Below are positions 1 through 7,152 of a stretch of 12,306 nucleotides of DNA, in pieces. The number at the start of each line of letters is the position of its first letter. Within the stretch, counting starts at the first letter, position 1. The DNA comes from Parvularcula sp. (GTDB lineage: Bacteria > Pseudomonadota > Alphaproteobacteria > Caulobacterales > Parvularculaceae), in contig DNZB01000277.1 of the NCBI GenBank assembly GCA_003506635.1, positions 1 to 12,306 of the forward strand, read 5' to 3'. The translations under genes were made by a program, and so were the position numbers. The notes beneath the pieces were generated by a model. That model had not been told where the DNA came from, ran no database searches, and saw only the letters and a program-made list of their open reading frames with translations.

Positions 1-410
1 TTCGCATCGGGCGCGGCGTAATGCCAGTGATGGGGAACGCCTGCCTTGCCGAGCGCGTGCGCGGCGAGATTGAGGCCGCAGAACGCGTTGAGCCGCAAAC
101 GCCCGCCGTTGCGAGGCTCCGGCACGGCCCATACCGCGACTGGGGCGGTCGCCTCGCGCGCAATCCTTACGGTCATCGTTGCGTCAGTGAACGTCACCTG
201 AAGGATGAGCAGCGCGTCGATCCTTCCGGCGCGCGCGATCTCGGCCATCGCTTCCTCAGCGGCGGCGGCGTCGTAGAGCAGCTTCTGCGGCCCGATCGCG
301 CGAATGCCCGCCGCCGCAATAGCGGCGAAGGCCCTCCGCATCATTTCCTCCGCATAGGGAACGTCGAAGGTCGGCCTTCCGAGCGCCGCGACCCCGTAGG
401 TCAAACCCAT
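1..410 (-). CDS. L-fucose/L-arabinose isomerase-like protein, N-terminal part (candidate sulfoquinovose isomerase)
   Basis: The ATG is at 410-408, and about 136 codons are visible before the window edge cuts off the 3' part. The protein starts MGLTYGVAALGRPTFDVPYA and contains LLILQVTFTDATM (about residues 73-85) and PEPRNGGRLRLNAFCGLNLA, a pattern I recognise from the L-fucose/L-arabinose isomerase-like family. Members interconvert aldoses and ketoses, usually with a divalent metal; the C-terminal metal-binding region is not in view. A GGAGA Shine-Dalgarno sits about 6 nt before the ATG, and the upstream aldolase stop is only 2 nt away, so this is the third gene of a coupled operon with an aldolase and a YihV-like kinase. 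From that context I infer it feeds the kinase with a ketose, possibly 6-deoxy-6-sulfofructose made from sulfoquinovose; isomerases of this family serve that step in some bacteria in place of YihS. The family call is fairly secure, but the substrate is inference. Confidence 0.8.
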   Translation of the reverse strand, partial: MGLTYGVAALGRPTFDVPYAEEMMRRAFAAIAAAGIRAIGPQKLLYDAAAAEEAMAEIARAGRIDALLILQVTFTDATMTVRIAREATAPVAVWAVPEPRNGGRLRLNAFCGLNLAAHALGKAGVPHHWHYAAPDA

Positions 411-412
411 CG

Positions 413-1459
413 TCAGTCTCCAAAGCCGCTATACACATGCCGAAAGCGCGCGTCCGGCGGGTCGATATGGGGTCCCTTCGCGCCAAAGACGGCGTGCGCG
501 GCGAACGGCAGGGCGGACTTGTCGGTGAGATCGTTGAGCGCACGCATATAGTCTGACGCTTCAGTCTCAAGTCCCTTGCGCATGGCGTCCCAGTCCGGAA
601 ACGCGCCAAACGCCTTCAGCCAGATCGCGCGCCCGGCGAGGTAGCCCGACGCGCCGGCGCGATAGGCGTGGGTGAGGATCTTGCGGAATTCCTCCATCCC
701 GGCCCCGGCCGACAGCATCACCCAAGGGCGCCCCGCCGCCTGACCCAGCGCGTCGAACCATTTTTGCACGTCTTCCCAGCCCTCGCCGCCGACGCCCGGG
801 ACCTCGGCAGCGGCAAGCGGGCTCTCAAGCTTGAAGAGATCGACGCCGTATTTGGCGTCTGCGAACGTCTCGACGCTTTCAATGACAAGCTGCGGACGCT
901 TCGTCTTCATCTCGACATAATCGCGCGTTTGCTCGGCGTCGCGCGACAGCGGATAGACAAGAAGCTCGAAAACGTAGGGAATATCGTATTTCGCGCAGGC
1001 CTCGCCGATGCGCGCGACAAAGTCCTGTTGCCGTGTAATGACCGAAGCACCTGCATCCGGACGATACCAGGCGAGAACTTTGACGGCGTCGCCGCCGGCG
1101 CGCTTGATCTTTTCAACCGACCATTCGTCGATTTCTTTCGACAGGCGCCCGCCCGGCATTTCCTCGAAGATTGAATCCTCGAGCGTAAGGATAAGTCCCT
1201 TCGCCGGGGACAATTTCATCACGCCGCGCGGGAAAGCGAAATGCGGGTCGAGCAGCATCGCGGAGGATTCGCGTTGCAGCGTCTCGATCAGCAGCTCCTT
1301 GAAACCCGCGACATCCTCCCATGGCGCCTCCTTAAGCCCTCGCTTTTCCGCGATCGGCTTCTTGATCGGCGGGCGCTGGTCGACCGCAGTCATCTTGAAG
1401 CGGCCGCCAGCGTCGGCCATGCGCCGCATGCCCCAGAGTTTGCCGGCGGAGAGGTTCAA
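413..1459 (-). CDS. LacD/YihT-family class I aldolase (candidate sulfofructose-1-phosphate aldolase)
   Basis: This 348-residue protein belongs to the tagatose-1,6-bisphosphate aldolase (LacD) family, which also holds E. coli YihT, the 6-deoxy-6-sulfofructose-1-phosphate aldolase. Visible motifs are KMTAVDQR (residues 22-29), GGDAVKVLAWYRPD (122-135), E165, and DLFKLESPL with the expected Schiff-base lysine K210. PWVMLSAGA contains S250 and ASGYLAGRAIW contains R277; these match the Ser and Arg that hold the phosphate or sulfonate end in relatives, so they do not discriminate between substrates. It would release dihydroxyacetone phosphate plus a three-carbon aldehyde (sulfolactaldehyde if the sulfo reading is right). 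The start is TTG at 1459, overlapping the kinase TGA stop, with a GGAG about 8 nt upstream. I prefer it to ATG 1429 because the family N-terminus (LSAGKLWG) begins here. It is longer than YihT (about 292) and slightly longer than LacD (about 326). Family call secure, substrate inferred. Confidence 0.87.
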   Translation of the reverse strand: MNLSAGKLWGMRRMADAGGRFKMTAVDQRPPIKKPIAEKRGLKEAPWEDVAGFKELLIETLQRESSAMLLDPHFAFPRGVMKLSPAKGLILTLEDSIFEEMPGGRLSKEIDEWSVEKIKRAGGDAVKVLAWYRPDAGASVITRQQDFVARIGEACAKYDIPYVFELLVYPLSRDAEQTRDYVEMKTKRPQLVIESVETFADAKYGVDLFKLESPLAAAEVPGVGGEGWEDVQKWFDALGQAAGRPWVMLSAGAGMEEFRKILTHAYRAGASGYLAGRAIWLKAFGAFPDWDAMRKGLETEASDYMRALNDLTDKSALPFAAHAVFGAKGPHIDPPDARFRHVYSGFGD

Positions 1460-2364
1460 AATTTCGGCTCCATTTCCCTGTGGGTCGCAAGAAGGTTTTC
1501 GACTTCCGCGCGGCGCGGCGCGCCTGACCGGCCGCCCTTGCGAGACACCTTGATCGCGGCGGCGGCGTTGGCGAAGCGCACGGCGCCGGCTTCCGGCGCT
1601 CCCTCGGCGAGGCGAAGGGCAAACGCGCCGTGCCAGACATCGCCCGCGCCGAGCGTATCGACGACATCGACCGCGAAGGCGCCGATCGTGGAAATTTCAC
1701 CAGAATCGCACAACATCACGCCGCGCGCGCCGTCAGTGACGCAGACCCACGCGCCGAACCGCTCATGAACGGATTTGATGGCGCGCGCGGGGTCACCATC
1801 GCCGGTGAGGCCCAGAAGGCCGTCCGCCGAAAAGGCGAGATGCGTCGCACGCGACAACATCGCCGGATCGTCCGGGACCGGATCATCGGCGTCGAGCACA
1901 GCGGGCACACCGGCGGCTCGCGCCGCCGCAAAGCCCGTCGCCGCCCCTGCAGGCCAGCGCGTATCGGCGAGGACTGCGTCAAACGCGGCGACGTCGCCGA
2001 TCCGGTCGGGGCCGGCGGGCATCTCAGGGTCGCGATAATTGACGATCATGCGTTCGCCGCGCGCGTCGACCATCACGGCGGAAAGCGAGGAGGTGCGCCC
2101 TGCAAAGCGCTTCACCCGCGAGCAATCGACGCCATAGCCTTCAAGTTCGCCGGTGATCGCATCGGCGACCGTGTCAGCCCCGAGGCGCGCGGCGAGCGAG
2201 GCTTCGCCGCCAAGCCGCACGATAGCGACCGCCGCCGTCGCGGCGGGCCCGCCGCCGACGCATTCAAAAGCCGCGGCGCGGAATTTGCGCCCGCCCGCGG
2301 GAAGTTCGGGCAGGGAAAACACATAATCCTGGACCGCATGGCCGATGCACATCACGCGCGCCAA
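1456..2364 (-). CDS. PfkB-family sugar kinase, YihV-like (candidate 6-deoxy-6-sulfofructose kinase)
   Basis: This cytoplasmic kinase of the ribokinase/PfkB fold has 302 residues from the chosen start (YihV has 298). It shows the N-terminal glycine motif VGGGPAATAA (36-45) and, near the C-terminus, DTLGAGDVWHGAF with the GAGD anion hole and catalytic Asp, then GGRSGAP. Set beside E. coli YihV as I remember it, the first 110 residues align without a gap. K27, N109 (in VNY) and R136 (in LADTRW) fall on YihV K27, N109 and R138, the residues known to bind the sulfonate. YihV phosphorylates sulfofructose with ATP. The start chosen is TTG 2364: a GGGAG lies 6 nt upstream and the result, MARVMCIG, matches YihV MIRVACVG in length. 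TTG 2382, GTG 2355 and ATG 2352 are alternatives. It is the first gene of the operon, and its stop overlaps the aldolase TTG start. The family is certain; sulfosugar specificity is likely but unproven. Confidence 0.85.
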   Translation of the reverse strand: MARVMCIGHAVQDYVFSLPELPAGGRKFRAAAFECVGGGPAATAAVAIVRLGGEASLAARLGADTVADAITGELEGYGVDCSRVKRFAGRTSSLSAVMVDARGERMIVNYRDPEMPAGPDRIGDVAAFDAVLADTRWPAGAATGFAAARAAGVPAVLDADDPVPDDPAMLSRATHLAFSADGLLGLTGDGDPARAIKSVHERFGAWVCVTDGARGVMLCDSGEISTIGAFAVDVVDTLGAGDVWHGAFALRLAEGAPEAGAVRFANAAAAIKVSRKGGRSGAPRRAEVENLLATHREMEPKF

Positions 2365-2370
2365 AGAGGG

Positions 2371-2375
2371 CTCCC
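2371..2375 (-). promoter_or_regulatory. Ribosome-binding site deciding the kinase start
   Basis: On the minus strand this reads GGGAG, 6 nt before TTG 2364. None of the other in-frame candidates (TTG 2382, GTG 2355, ATG 2352) has a well-spaced purine-rich site, so this motif favours the TTG start that also matches the length of YihV. Confidence 0.5.
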
Positions 2376-2422
2376 AAGACAAGGCGCTGAAGGTCCCGCG
2401 CCCGCATGTCCTTAAACATATA

Positions 2423-2434
2423 TCTTATATAAGA
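2423..2434. promoter_or_regulatory. Perfect 12-bp palindrome, candidate operator of the sugar operon
   Basis: TCTTATATAAGA is a perfect inverted repeat in an AT-rich island within GC-rich DNA, about 60 bp upstream of the kinase start. On the minus strand a possible -35 (TTGCTT) lies just before it and a weak -10 (TATGTT) just after it, at a 17-bp spacing, so a protein bound here would cover the promoter spacer. Short symmetric AT-rich sites like this are typical of dimeric repressors such as the GntR or LacI families. No regulator gene is in view, so the binding protein is unknown. Confidence 0.45.
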
Positions 2435-2706
2435 GCGAAGCAACGGGGCGACGGCAGGGCGCCTGGGCGGCTGCGAAATCGAGCAACGCGACGACGGGCC
2501 CTTCCTGGAACCTTCAGGCCGGGAGGCGAAATTCGCTTCAATTTGCAATTCGCAATGGCGCCAGTGATTTGGTGCTGAGATTATTGCAGTCCGCGACCGC
2601 TCGCCCCGCCTCAAGCCGCACGCGGCGCCGGCTTTTGGCGAAAATCTTCGCCGTTAATTGACAGCGGAACAACGGGCGGGGCGTCGGCGGGCGCGCCGAT
2701 GCACGC
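2435..2706. other. Intergenic stretch with no gene seen
   Basis: This lies between the sugar-operon promoter and the terminator of the receptor gene. Reading frames here are short, lack recognisable motifs, or are out-of-frame extensions over neighbouring genes. The repeated AATTCGC near 2530-2553 forms a weak direct repeat of unknown meaning. A TTGACA at 2658-2663 has no convincing -10 partner. Confidence 0.5.
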
Positions 2707-2743
2707 AAAAACGCCGGGCGTGATCAGGGAATCACGCCCGGCG
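2707..2743 (-). terminator. Rho-independent terminator of the TonB-dependent receptor gene
   Basis: Two perfectly complementary 13-nt arms (2712-2724 and 2731-2743, CGCCGGGCGTGAT and its complement) enclose a 6-nt loop. Read on the minus strand, the stem is followed directly by five T residues (2711-2707). It lies about 64 nt beyond the receptor stop codon in the correct orientation, so it should end receptor transcription before the sugar operon. Confidence 0.92.
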
Positions 2744-2806
2744 CTGATTCTTCAGCAATGGCGCCGGATTGATGTGGCGCCGGCGCCTGCCTTCTCACTC
2801 GACGCT

Positions 2807-5152
2807 TCAGAGCCCGCCGAAGCTCTTTCTAAGGCGAGCGCCGAATTCGCTGCGGTCGTTGCTGCGGACGACGCCGACAAAGCCCGTCTGTTGCAAGCGG
2901 CCGACATCGTAAACCTCGTTCGTCACGTTCTCGCCATAAACCGAGAACGTCCAGTCTCCGCCGGGCGTTGTATAGTCGATTGAGAAGCCGAGAAGATCGC
3001 GGCTCTCAAGAAGTTCGTCCGGCGTGTTGATCGACTGGCCGAACTGGTCGCCGCGATAGGAATAATCGACATTGAAGCCAAGATTGGCGCCATTGGCGAG
3101 CTCGACTTCGTAATGCGGCGCGACTGAAAGCGTCCAGCGCGGGGTGAGCGCGGGCCGATCGCCGACGCCGATGCCGATGGTGCCGGCATCAACCTCGGTG
3201 ATTTCGGCGTCGTTATAGCCGACCGCAGTGTTGAGCGTGAAATTGTCGATCGGCGTGAAGGCGGCCTCAAGTTCGAAGCCGCGAGCGCGCGAGCGGCCTG
3301 CATTTTCGACAATGGTGACGAAACCGCCGCCCGCCGTCGTGTCAGAGAACGGGAGGGCGAGATCGCGATACCGCGTCCAGAACCCGGAGAGCATCACGGT
3401 CAGATAATCGTTGATGACGCCCTTGACGCCCGCCTCGTAGTTGATCGCGGTCTGCTCGTCGAAGGAAACAAACTGCGCCGGACCTCCAAAGGGCCGCGGC
3501 GGGAAGCCGCCGGTCTGATAGCCCTTTTGCACCTGCGCATAGACGCTGAGATTGTCGCGCAATGCGTAGGACAGGTTGACGTCCCATGTCAGCTCTTCGA
3601 AATCCGCTTCGCGGAAGGTCCGCGCCGGGAAACTCGGGAACAGCGCGTTGGCGTCCTTATTATCCCACGAATAGCGCAAGCCGCCGCCAAGCGTGAGCGC
3701 ATCCGTGAGATCGAACTTGATATTGCCGTAGACGGCGTAGGCGTTGGTGGTCTGATGAAGATCGAAATTGCCAAGCCCGGTCGGGAAGCCGAGATCGAAC
3801 GGCACGCCGAAATTGTCGATCTGGCCCGGCGTGTTGAACGGGCTGAATACGAAGGGTCCGGATTCGGTGGAGCCGTCCTCGTAGAAATAGTAGAGGCCGC
3901 CGACGAAATCCGCGCGTCCGAGATCGGCGTTCAATTGCCATTCGACCGAGACCTGATCCGCTTCGCCGGTCTCCGGAAATTCCGAAAGATTGAGCGGCGT
4001 TTCGTCGTCGTCGAGCCCGCCCGTGTAGTCTGAAGTGCGATAGCTGGCGAGAAGCTTCGTCGAAACGGAATCGTTGACTTCGAGCTCGGCGGCGAATGAT
4101 CCGCCCCAGGCGGAGTTCGACGTCGTTTCAAGTCCGGCTACGGTAGAGAAGCTGTCGTCAGGATCAGGGGCGAACAACTGGCCGTTGGCGCCGGCCGGCA
4201 AAAAAGGCGTCAGGTCGGAGCCGAATCCCGACTGCAACGCGAAAAAGTCGCCCGCGAACGGGTTGCTGCGGTCCTGGATCGGCGTGCCGGGCGTGAAATT
4301 GTCGCCGGCCGAGACTCCGATCCCGTTGACTTCGACGACATAGGGCGACTGCCCGTTGTCGGCGTCAAGGCCGTCGAACGAAAAGGTCATCGACAGGCGG
4401 TCGTTGACGTCCCATACCGCCTTGATCCGGCCGCCGAATTCCTGCTCTTCGCCGATGCGCGCTTCTGGTGAATCGAGCAGCAGGAAGTCGCCGACTCCGT
4501 TGCGGCGCTTGAAATAGCCCGAGACGCCTACATTGAAATTTTCGAAGAGCGGAAACTCCAGATATGTGTTGATCGCGGCGCGCCCGCGGCTCCCCCCTTG
4601 CAGGTTCAAGATGGCGCCTTCCTCGCCAGCCGGTTTTCGCGTGATGATGTTGACGGCGCCGCCGATTGAATTGCGTCCGTAAAGCGTGCCTTGCGGGCCG
4701 CGCAGAACCTCGATGCGGTCAATCGAGATCAGCGATAGGTTGGAGCCGAGCTGGCGGCCGAGATAGACGCCGTCAAGATAAACCCCGACGCCCGGATCGG
4801 TGGTGATGATGTGGTCCTGAAGGCCGATGCCACGGATAAAGACGGCGGCTTGCGCCGTGTTGCCGACGCCGTAGCGGGTGATGTTGAGATTGGGAACATG
4901 CTTGCCCACGTCGTCGAGGTTGGAAATGTTTCGTTCGGCGAGGGTTTCCGGCGTCAGGGCTGAAAGCGCCGCCGGGATGTCGAAAAGGTTTTCCTCGCGC
5001 TTGCGGGCGGTGACGACGATGTTGTCCTCAATCTGTTTCGACCCTTGCGCGAACGCTGGAGCCGAGAACGCAAGGCTTGCGCAAATCGCCGTGGTCGACA
5101 AAAGGGCTTTGCCGGCCGCTTGGCGCACTAAGAGCGTATTTCCTGAAAGCAT
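2807..5152 (-). CDS. TonB-dependent outer-membrane receptor, probable nucleoside importer
   Basis: This 781-residue protein shows the full TonB-dependent receptor layout. A signal peptide ends at about A35 (SAPAFA before QG), followed by a TonB-box-like NIVVTAR (44-50). The plug spans about 53-172 and includes FIRGIG, VYLDGVYLGR and RGPQGTLYGRN (151-161). A long 22-strand-type barrel follows, rich in aromatic and Asp/Asn residues. Such proteins pull scarce ligands across the outer membrane using TonB-ExbBD energy. The start is ATG 5152, with GGAG about 10 nt upstream and a proper signal peptide directly after it; a longer frame to TTG 5215 runs through operator-like DNA and adds no sensible sequence. 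It is a single-gene unit with its own upstream sites and a strong terminator. The upstream sites match the one at deoA/preT, so I infer a nucleoside or nucleobase ligand; a sugar or sulfosugar for the adjacent operon is the main alternative. Confidence 0.95.
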   Translation of the reverse strand: MLSGNTLLVRQAAGKALLSTTAICASLAFSAPAFAQGSKQIEDNIVVTARKREENLFDIPAALSALTPETLAERNISNLDDVGKHVPNLNITRYGVGNTAQAAVFIRGIGLQDHIITTDPGVGVYLDGVYLGRQLGSNLSLISIDRIEVLRGPQGTLYGRNSIGGAVNIITRKPAGEEGAILNLQGGSRGRAAINTYLEFPLFENFNVGVSGYFKRRNGVGDFLLLDSPEARIGEEQEFGGRIKAVWDVNDRLSMTFSFDGLDADNGQSPYVVEVNGIGVSAGDNFTPGTPIQDRSNPFAGDFFALQSGFGSDLTPFLPAGANGQLFAPDPDDSFSTVAGLETTSNSAWGGSFAAELEVNDSVSTKLLASYRTSDYTGGLDDDETPLNLSEFPETGEADQVSVEWQLNADLGRADFVGGLYYFYEDGSTESGPFVFSPFNTPGQIDNFGVPFDLGFPTGLGNFDLHQTTNAYAVYGNIKFDLTDALTLGGGLRYSWDNKDANALFPSFPARTFREADFEELTWDVNLSYALRDNLSVYAQVQKGYQTGGFPPRPFGGPAQFVSFDEQTAINYEAGVKGVINDYLTVMLSGFWTRYRDLALPFSDTTAGGGFVTIVENAGRSRARGFELEAAFTPIDNFTLNTAVGYNDAEITEVDAGTIGIGVGDRPALTPRWTLSVAPHYEVELANGANLGFNVDYSYRGDQFGQSINTPDELLESRDLLGFSIDYTTPGGDWTFSVYGENVTNEVYDVGRLQQTGFVGVVRSNDRSEFGARLRKSFGGL

Positions 5153-5199
5153 GGGTCGTTTTCTCCACAGGCTGCGTTGAATTCCTATCGAGGGAGCAT

Positions 5200-5226
5200 T
5201 TGATAATTTGATCAAATAGTCAAAAA
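5200..5226. promoter_or_regulatory. Two overlapping TTGAT-N6-RTCAA operator candidates before the receptor gene
   Basis: Copies lie at 5200-5215 (TTGAT, 6 nt, ATCAA) and 5208-5223 (TTGAT, 6 nt, GTCAA), offset by 8 bp and sharing the perfect palindrome ATTTGATCAAAT at 5206-5217. They sit about 50-75 bp upstream of the receptor ATG. The second copy plus its trailing A tract (5208-5226) matches 9877-9895 in the deoA/preT gap at 16 of 19 positions. The first copy matches it at 15 of 17 (5200-5216 against 9877-9893). I infer a shared transcription factor. Confidence 0.6.
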
Positions 5227-5329
5227 TAACCTCGGCAAGGCCGCAACCGTTTTTGATCCCTTGGGCGGCGATTCATCAGTTTCGGTCCGCGCTGTGTCCT
5301 TCTTGACACGGCGACGGCGGCCCGTGCCT

Positions 5330-6175
5330 TCAACGCGACAGCAGCTTTTCGACATCCGCGCGCCAGGGCAGCGATGGTTGCGCGCCGCGCTTCGTAACCG
5401 CGAGCGCTCCAGCAGAGACGGCGAAGGCGAGCGCGTCGTCCGGCGTCTTTCCTTCGACAAGCGCGAGCGTCAGAGCGGCGACAAAGGCGTCGCCGGCGCC
5501 GGTTGCGTCAATCGCGCGTACCTTTGGCGGACGCGCGTGCGCTATCTCCTTGCCGGCGCGGAAAATCGACGCCCCCTTGGCCCCGCGGGTGACCGCGACA
5601 AGACGGCCGCCTGCCCATAACGCTTCGCCATAAGCCGCGGCTTCCGTCTCGTTGACGACGATCAGCGCGGCGCGCTTCAGAAGTTCCAGCGGCAGCGCGA
5701 GAGCGGGGGCCGCGTTCAGGCAAAAGAACGTCGCCGACAGCGCCGCCTTTGCGACGGTCTCAATCGGAATTTCGAGCTGGCAGATGACGGCGTCAGCCGG
5801 CGAGGGCGAATAACGGTCCGGCGTGAAAGCGGCGTTCGCGCCCGGCGCGACGACAATCTGGTTCTCGCCGTCCGGCGCGACCGCGATCAACGCAACGCCC
5901 GTCGGTTCAGTCTCGGAAACCGCGACGGCCGAAAGTTCAACCCCGTCGGCCTGCAGCAGCGACAGCGCTTCATCTGCGGCGGCGTCCGCGCCGACGCAGG
6001 CGTGAAGCCGCACGTCAGCGCCGAGCCGGCGGGCGGCAAGGGCCTGGTTGGCGCCCTTGCCGCCCGGATAGCGGCCAAGGCGCGCGCCGCTGACCGTTTC
6101 GCCGGGAAGGGGCAATTTCGGCGCCGCGGCGACAATGTCGAGATTGACGGAGCCGACGACGGCGATGCGTTTCAT
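5330..6175 (-). CDS. rbsK: Ribokinase
   Basis: This enzyme phosphorylates D-ribose to ribose-5-phosphate with ATP in the cytoplasm. The 281-residue protein carries GSVNLD (8-13) at the N-terminus, the substrate loop PGGKGANQA (37-45), NETEA (175-179), VTRGAKG (195-201), and DATGAGDAF (223-231) with the catalytic base D229. E. coli RbsK has 309 residues, so this one is slightly short but lacks no core motif. The start is ATG 6175, whose ATGA overlaps the stop of the nucleoside hydrolase. A frame reaching back to 6262 would run inside the hydrolase gene and is not needed. It is the last gene of the deoA-nupC-hydrolase operon, where it would consume the free ribose released by the hydrolase. It differs clearly from the other PfkB kinase in the window. 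Confidence 0.9.
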   Translation of the reverse strand: MKRIAVVGSVNLDIVAAAPKLPLPGETVSGARLGRYPGGKGANQALAARRLGADVRLHACVGADAAADEALSLLQADGVELSAVAVSETEPTGVALIAVAPDGENQIVVAPGANAAFTPDRYSPSPADAVICQLEIPIETVAKAALSATFFCLNAAPALALPLELLKRAALIVVNETEAAAYGEALWAGGRLVAVTRGAKGASIFRAGKEIAHARPPKVRAIDATGAGDAFVAALTLALVEGKTPDDALAFAVSAGALAVTKRGAQPSLPWRADVEKLLSR

Positions 6176-7152
6176 GCGCGGTTCACTTGCGATTGCGCCA
6201 GAATAGAAAGTCTCGCGATCAAGAGATCGAAAAAGCCGTCCGCATCGACGCCGTGGATCCATAACGCGTTCGGTTCATTCCCGGTGACGCCCCAAAAGTC
6301 GACCGCCGTATGGCCGATCGTCAGCGGCGAGGATGTTTCGACCGCAATGTGACAAGCCTTGGCGGCGAATAGAGCGGGCGCAAGCAGATAGGCGATCGTG
6401 CATGGATCATGCAGAGGCGCGCCGTCGACGCCGTATTTCGACGAATCATGGCGGTTGAAAAAGGAAAGCATTCCGTAAACCGCCTCGGCGACCGGGCCGC
6501 CGATCGCGCGAATCCGGTCGATGCGCGGCCGCGAACACAAGACCTGATGCGTCGCATCGAGGCCGATGACGGTCACCGGCCTTCCGCAGCGGAGGACGAT
6601 ATCAGCCGCATGCGGATCAACATAAATGTTGAACTCCGCCGACGGCGTAATGTTCCCGCCCTCGCGCATCGCGCCGCCCATCAGGACAATCTCCCGGATG
6701 CAGTCGGCGATCCGCGGTTCCTTGACGAGCGCCATCGCGATGTTGGTGAGCGGCCCGGTCGGAACGAGGGTGACGGACGACGGCGCCGCGGCAAGCAGGG
6801 AACCGATGATGAAATCGACGCCGTGCCCGGGCTGCAGGGCGATGCGCGGCGTCGACAGGTTCATTCCGTCAAGACCGCTCGCGCCGTGGACATGGTGGGC
6901 GGTGACGAGCGCGCGCGCTATCGGGCCCGGACATCCTGCAAAGACCGGAATTTCCCTCGCGCCGGACAGTTCGACGATCCGCCGCGCATTAATCTCGCTG
7001 AGGCCCAGCGGGACATTGCCGGCGACGCTCGTCACGCCGAGTACGTCGAAGACATCGCGTGCGGCGATTGCGAGCAGCAGGTTTACCGCGTCGTCCTGCC
7101 CGGGATCGCAATCAAGGATGATCGCGCGCTTTTCCGCCGCCGGCGCGGTCAC
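6172..7152 (-). CDS. rihA: Pyrimidine-type ribonucleoside hydrolase (RihA-like)
   Basis: This protein hydrolyses the N-glycosidic bond of ribonucleosides to free base plus ribose. The 326-residue sequence shows the calcium-binding DCDPGQDDA (14-22), PTGPLTNIA (131-139), [18 protein letters not shown] (157-174), NIYVDPHAA and [11 protein letters not shown] (245-254) with the active-site His-Asp. These segments resemble E. coli RihA, which prefers cytidine and uridine; that comparison is from memory, so pyrimidine preference is an inference. It begins at GTG 7152, overlapping the nupC stop by 4 bp, and overlaps rbsK by 4 bp, so the three genes are translationally coupled. Free ribose from this reaction is the substrate of the following ribokinase. 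It could also act on inosine or adenosine. The family is certain and the exact substrate range is not. Confidence 0.93.
   Translation of the reverse strand: MTAPAAEKRAIILDCDPGQDDAVNLLLAIAARDVFDVLGVTSVAGNVPLGLSEINARRIVELSGAREIPVFAGCPGPIARALVTAHHVHGASGLDGMNLSTPRIALQPGHGVDFIIGSLLAAAPSSVTLVPTGPLTNIAMALVKEPRIADCIREIVLMGGAMREGGNITPSAEFNIYVDPHAADIVLRCGRPVTVIGLDATHQVLCSRPRIDRIRAIGGPVAEAVYGMLSFFNRHDSSKYGVDGAPLHDPCTIAYLLAPALFAAKACHIAVETSSPLTIGHTAVDFWGVTGNEPNALWIHGVDADGFFDLLIARLSILAQSQVNRA

Noticed and set aside
1630..2415. Long plus-strand open frame of 261 codons over the kinase gene
   Set aside because: It lies antisense to a well-supported kinase, is very rich in Arg, Ala and Gly and has no motif; it is a by-product of GC-rich coding DNA.
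2264..2614. Minus-strand frame starting upstream of the kinase
   Set aside because: It overlaps the kinase start in another frame, spans the palindrome and promoter region, and resembles no family I know.
2658..2663. TTGACA as a plus-strand -35 element
   Set aside because: There is no plausible -10 at the right distance and no plus-strand gene follows.
2699..2983. Plus-strand frame of 94 codons
   Set aside because: It runs through the terminator hairpin and then antisense to the 3' end of the receptor gene.
5153..5215. N-terminal extension of the receptor to TTG 5215
   Set aside because: It would place the start within the operator palindrome and put 21 residues before a normal signal peptide; ATG 5152 has its own GGAG.
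5233..5243. Small hairpin (CGGC, 3-nt loop, GCCG) followed by T residues on the minus strand, possible rbsK terminator
   Set aside because: The stem is only 4 bp and the T tract begins several nt later; too weak to call.
5294..5309. Inverted repeat GTGTC, 6-nt loop, GACAC, after rbsK
   Set aside because: The stem is short and not followed by a T tract in the gene's direction; no role can be assigned.
6176..6262. Extension of ribokinase to 6262
   Set aside because: The added residues are out-of-frame hydrolase sequence; the family N-terminus begins at [13 protein letters not shown].
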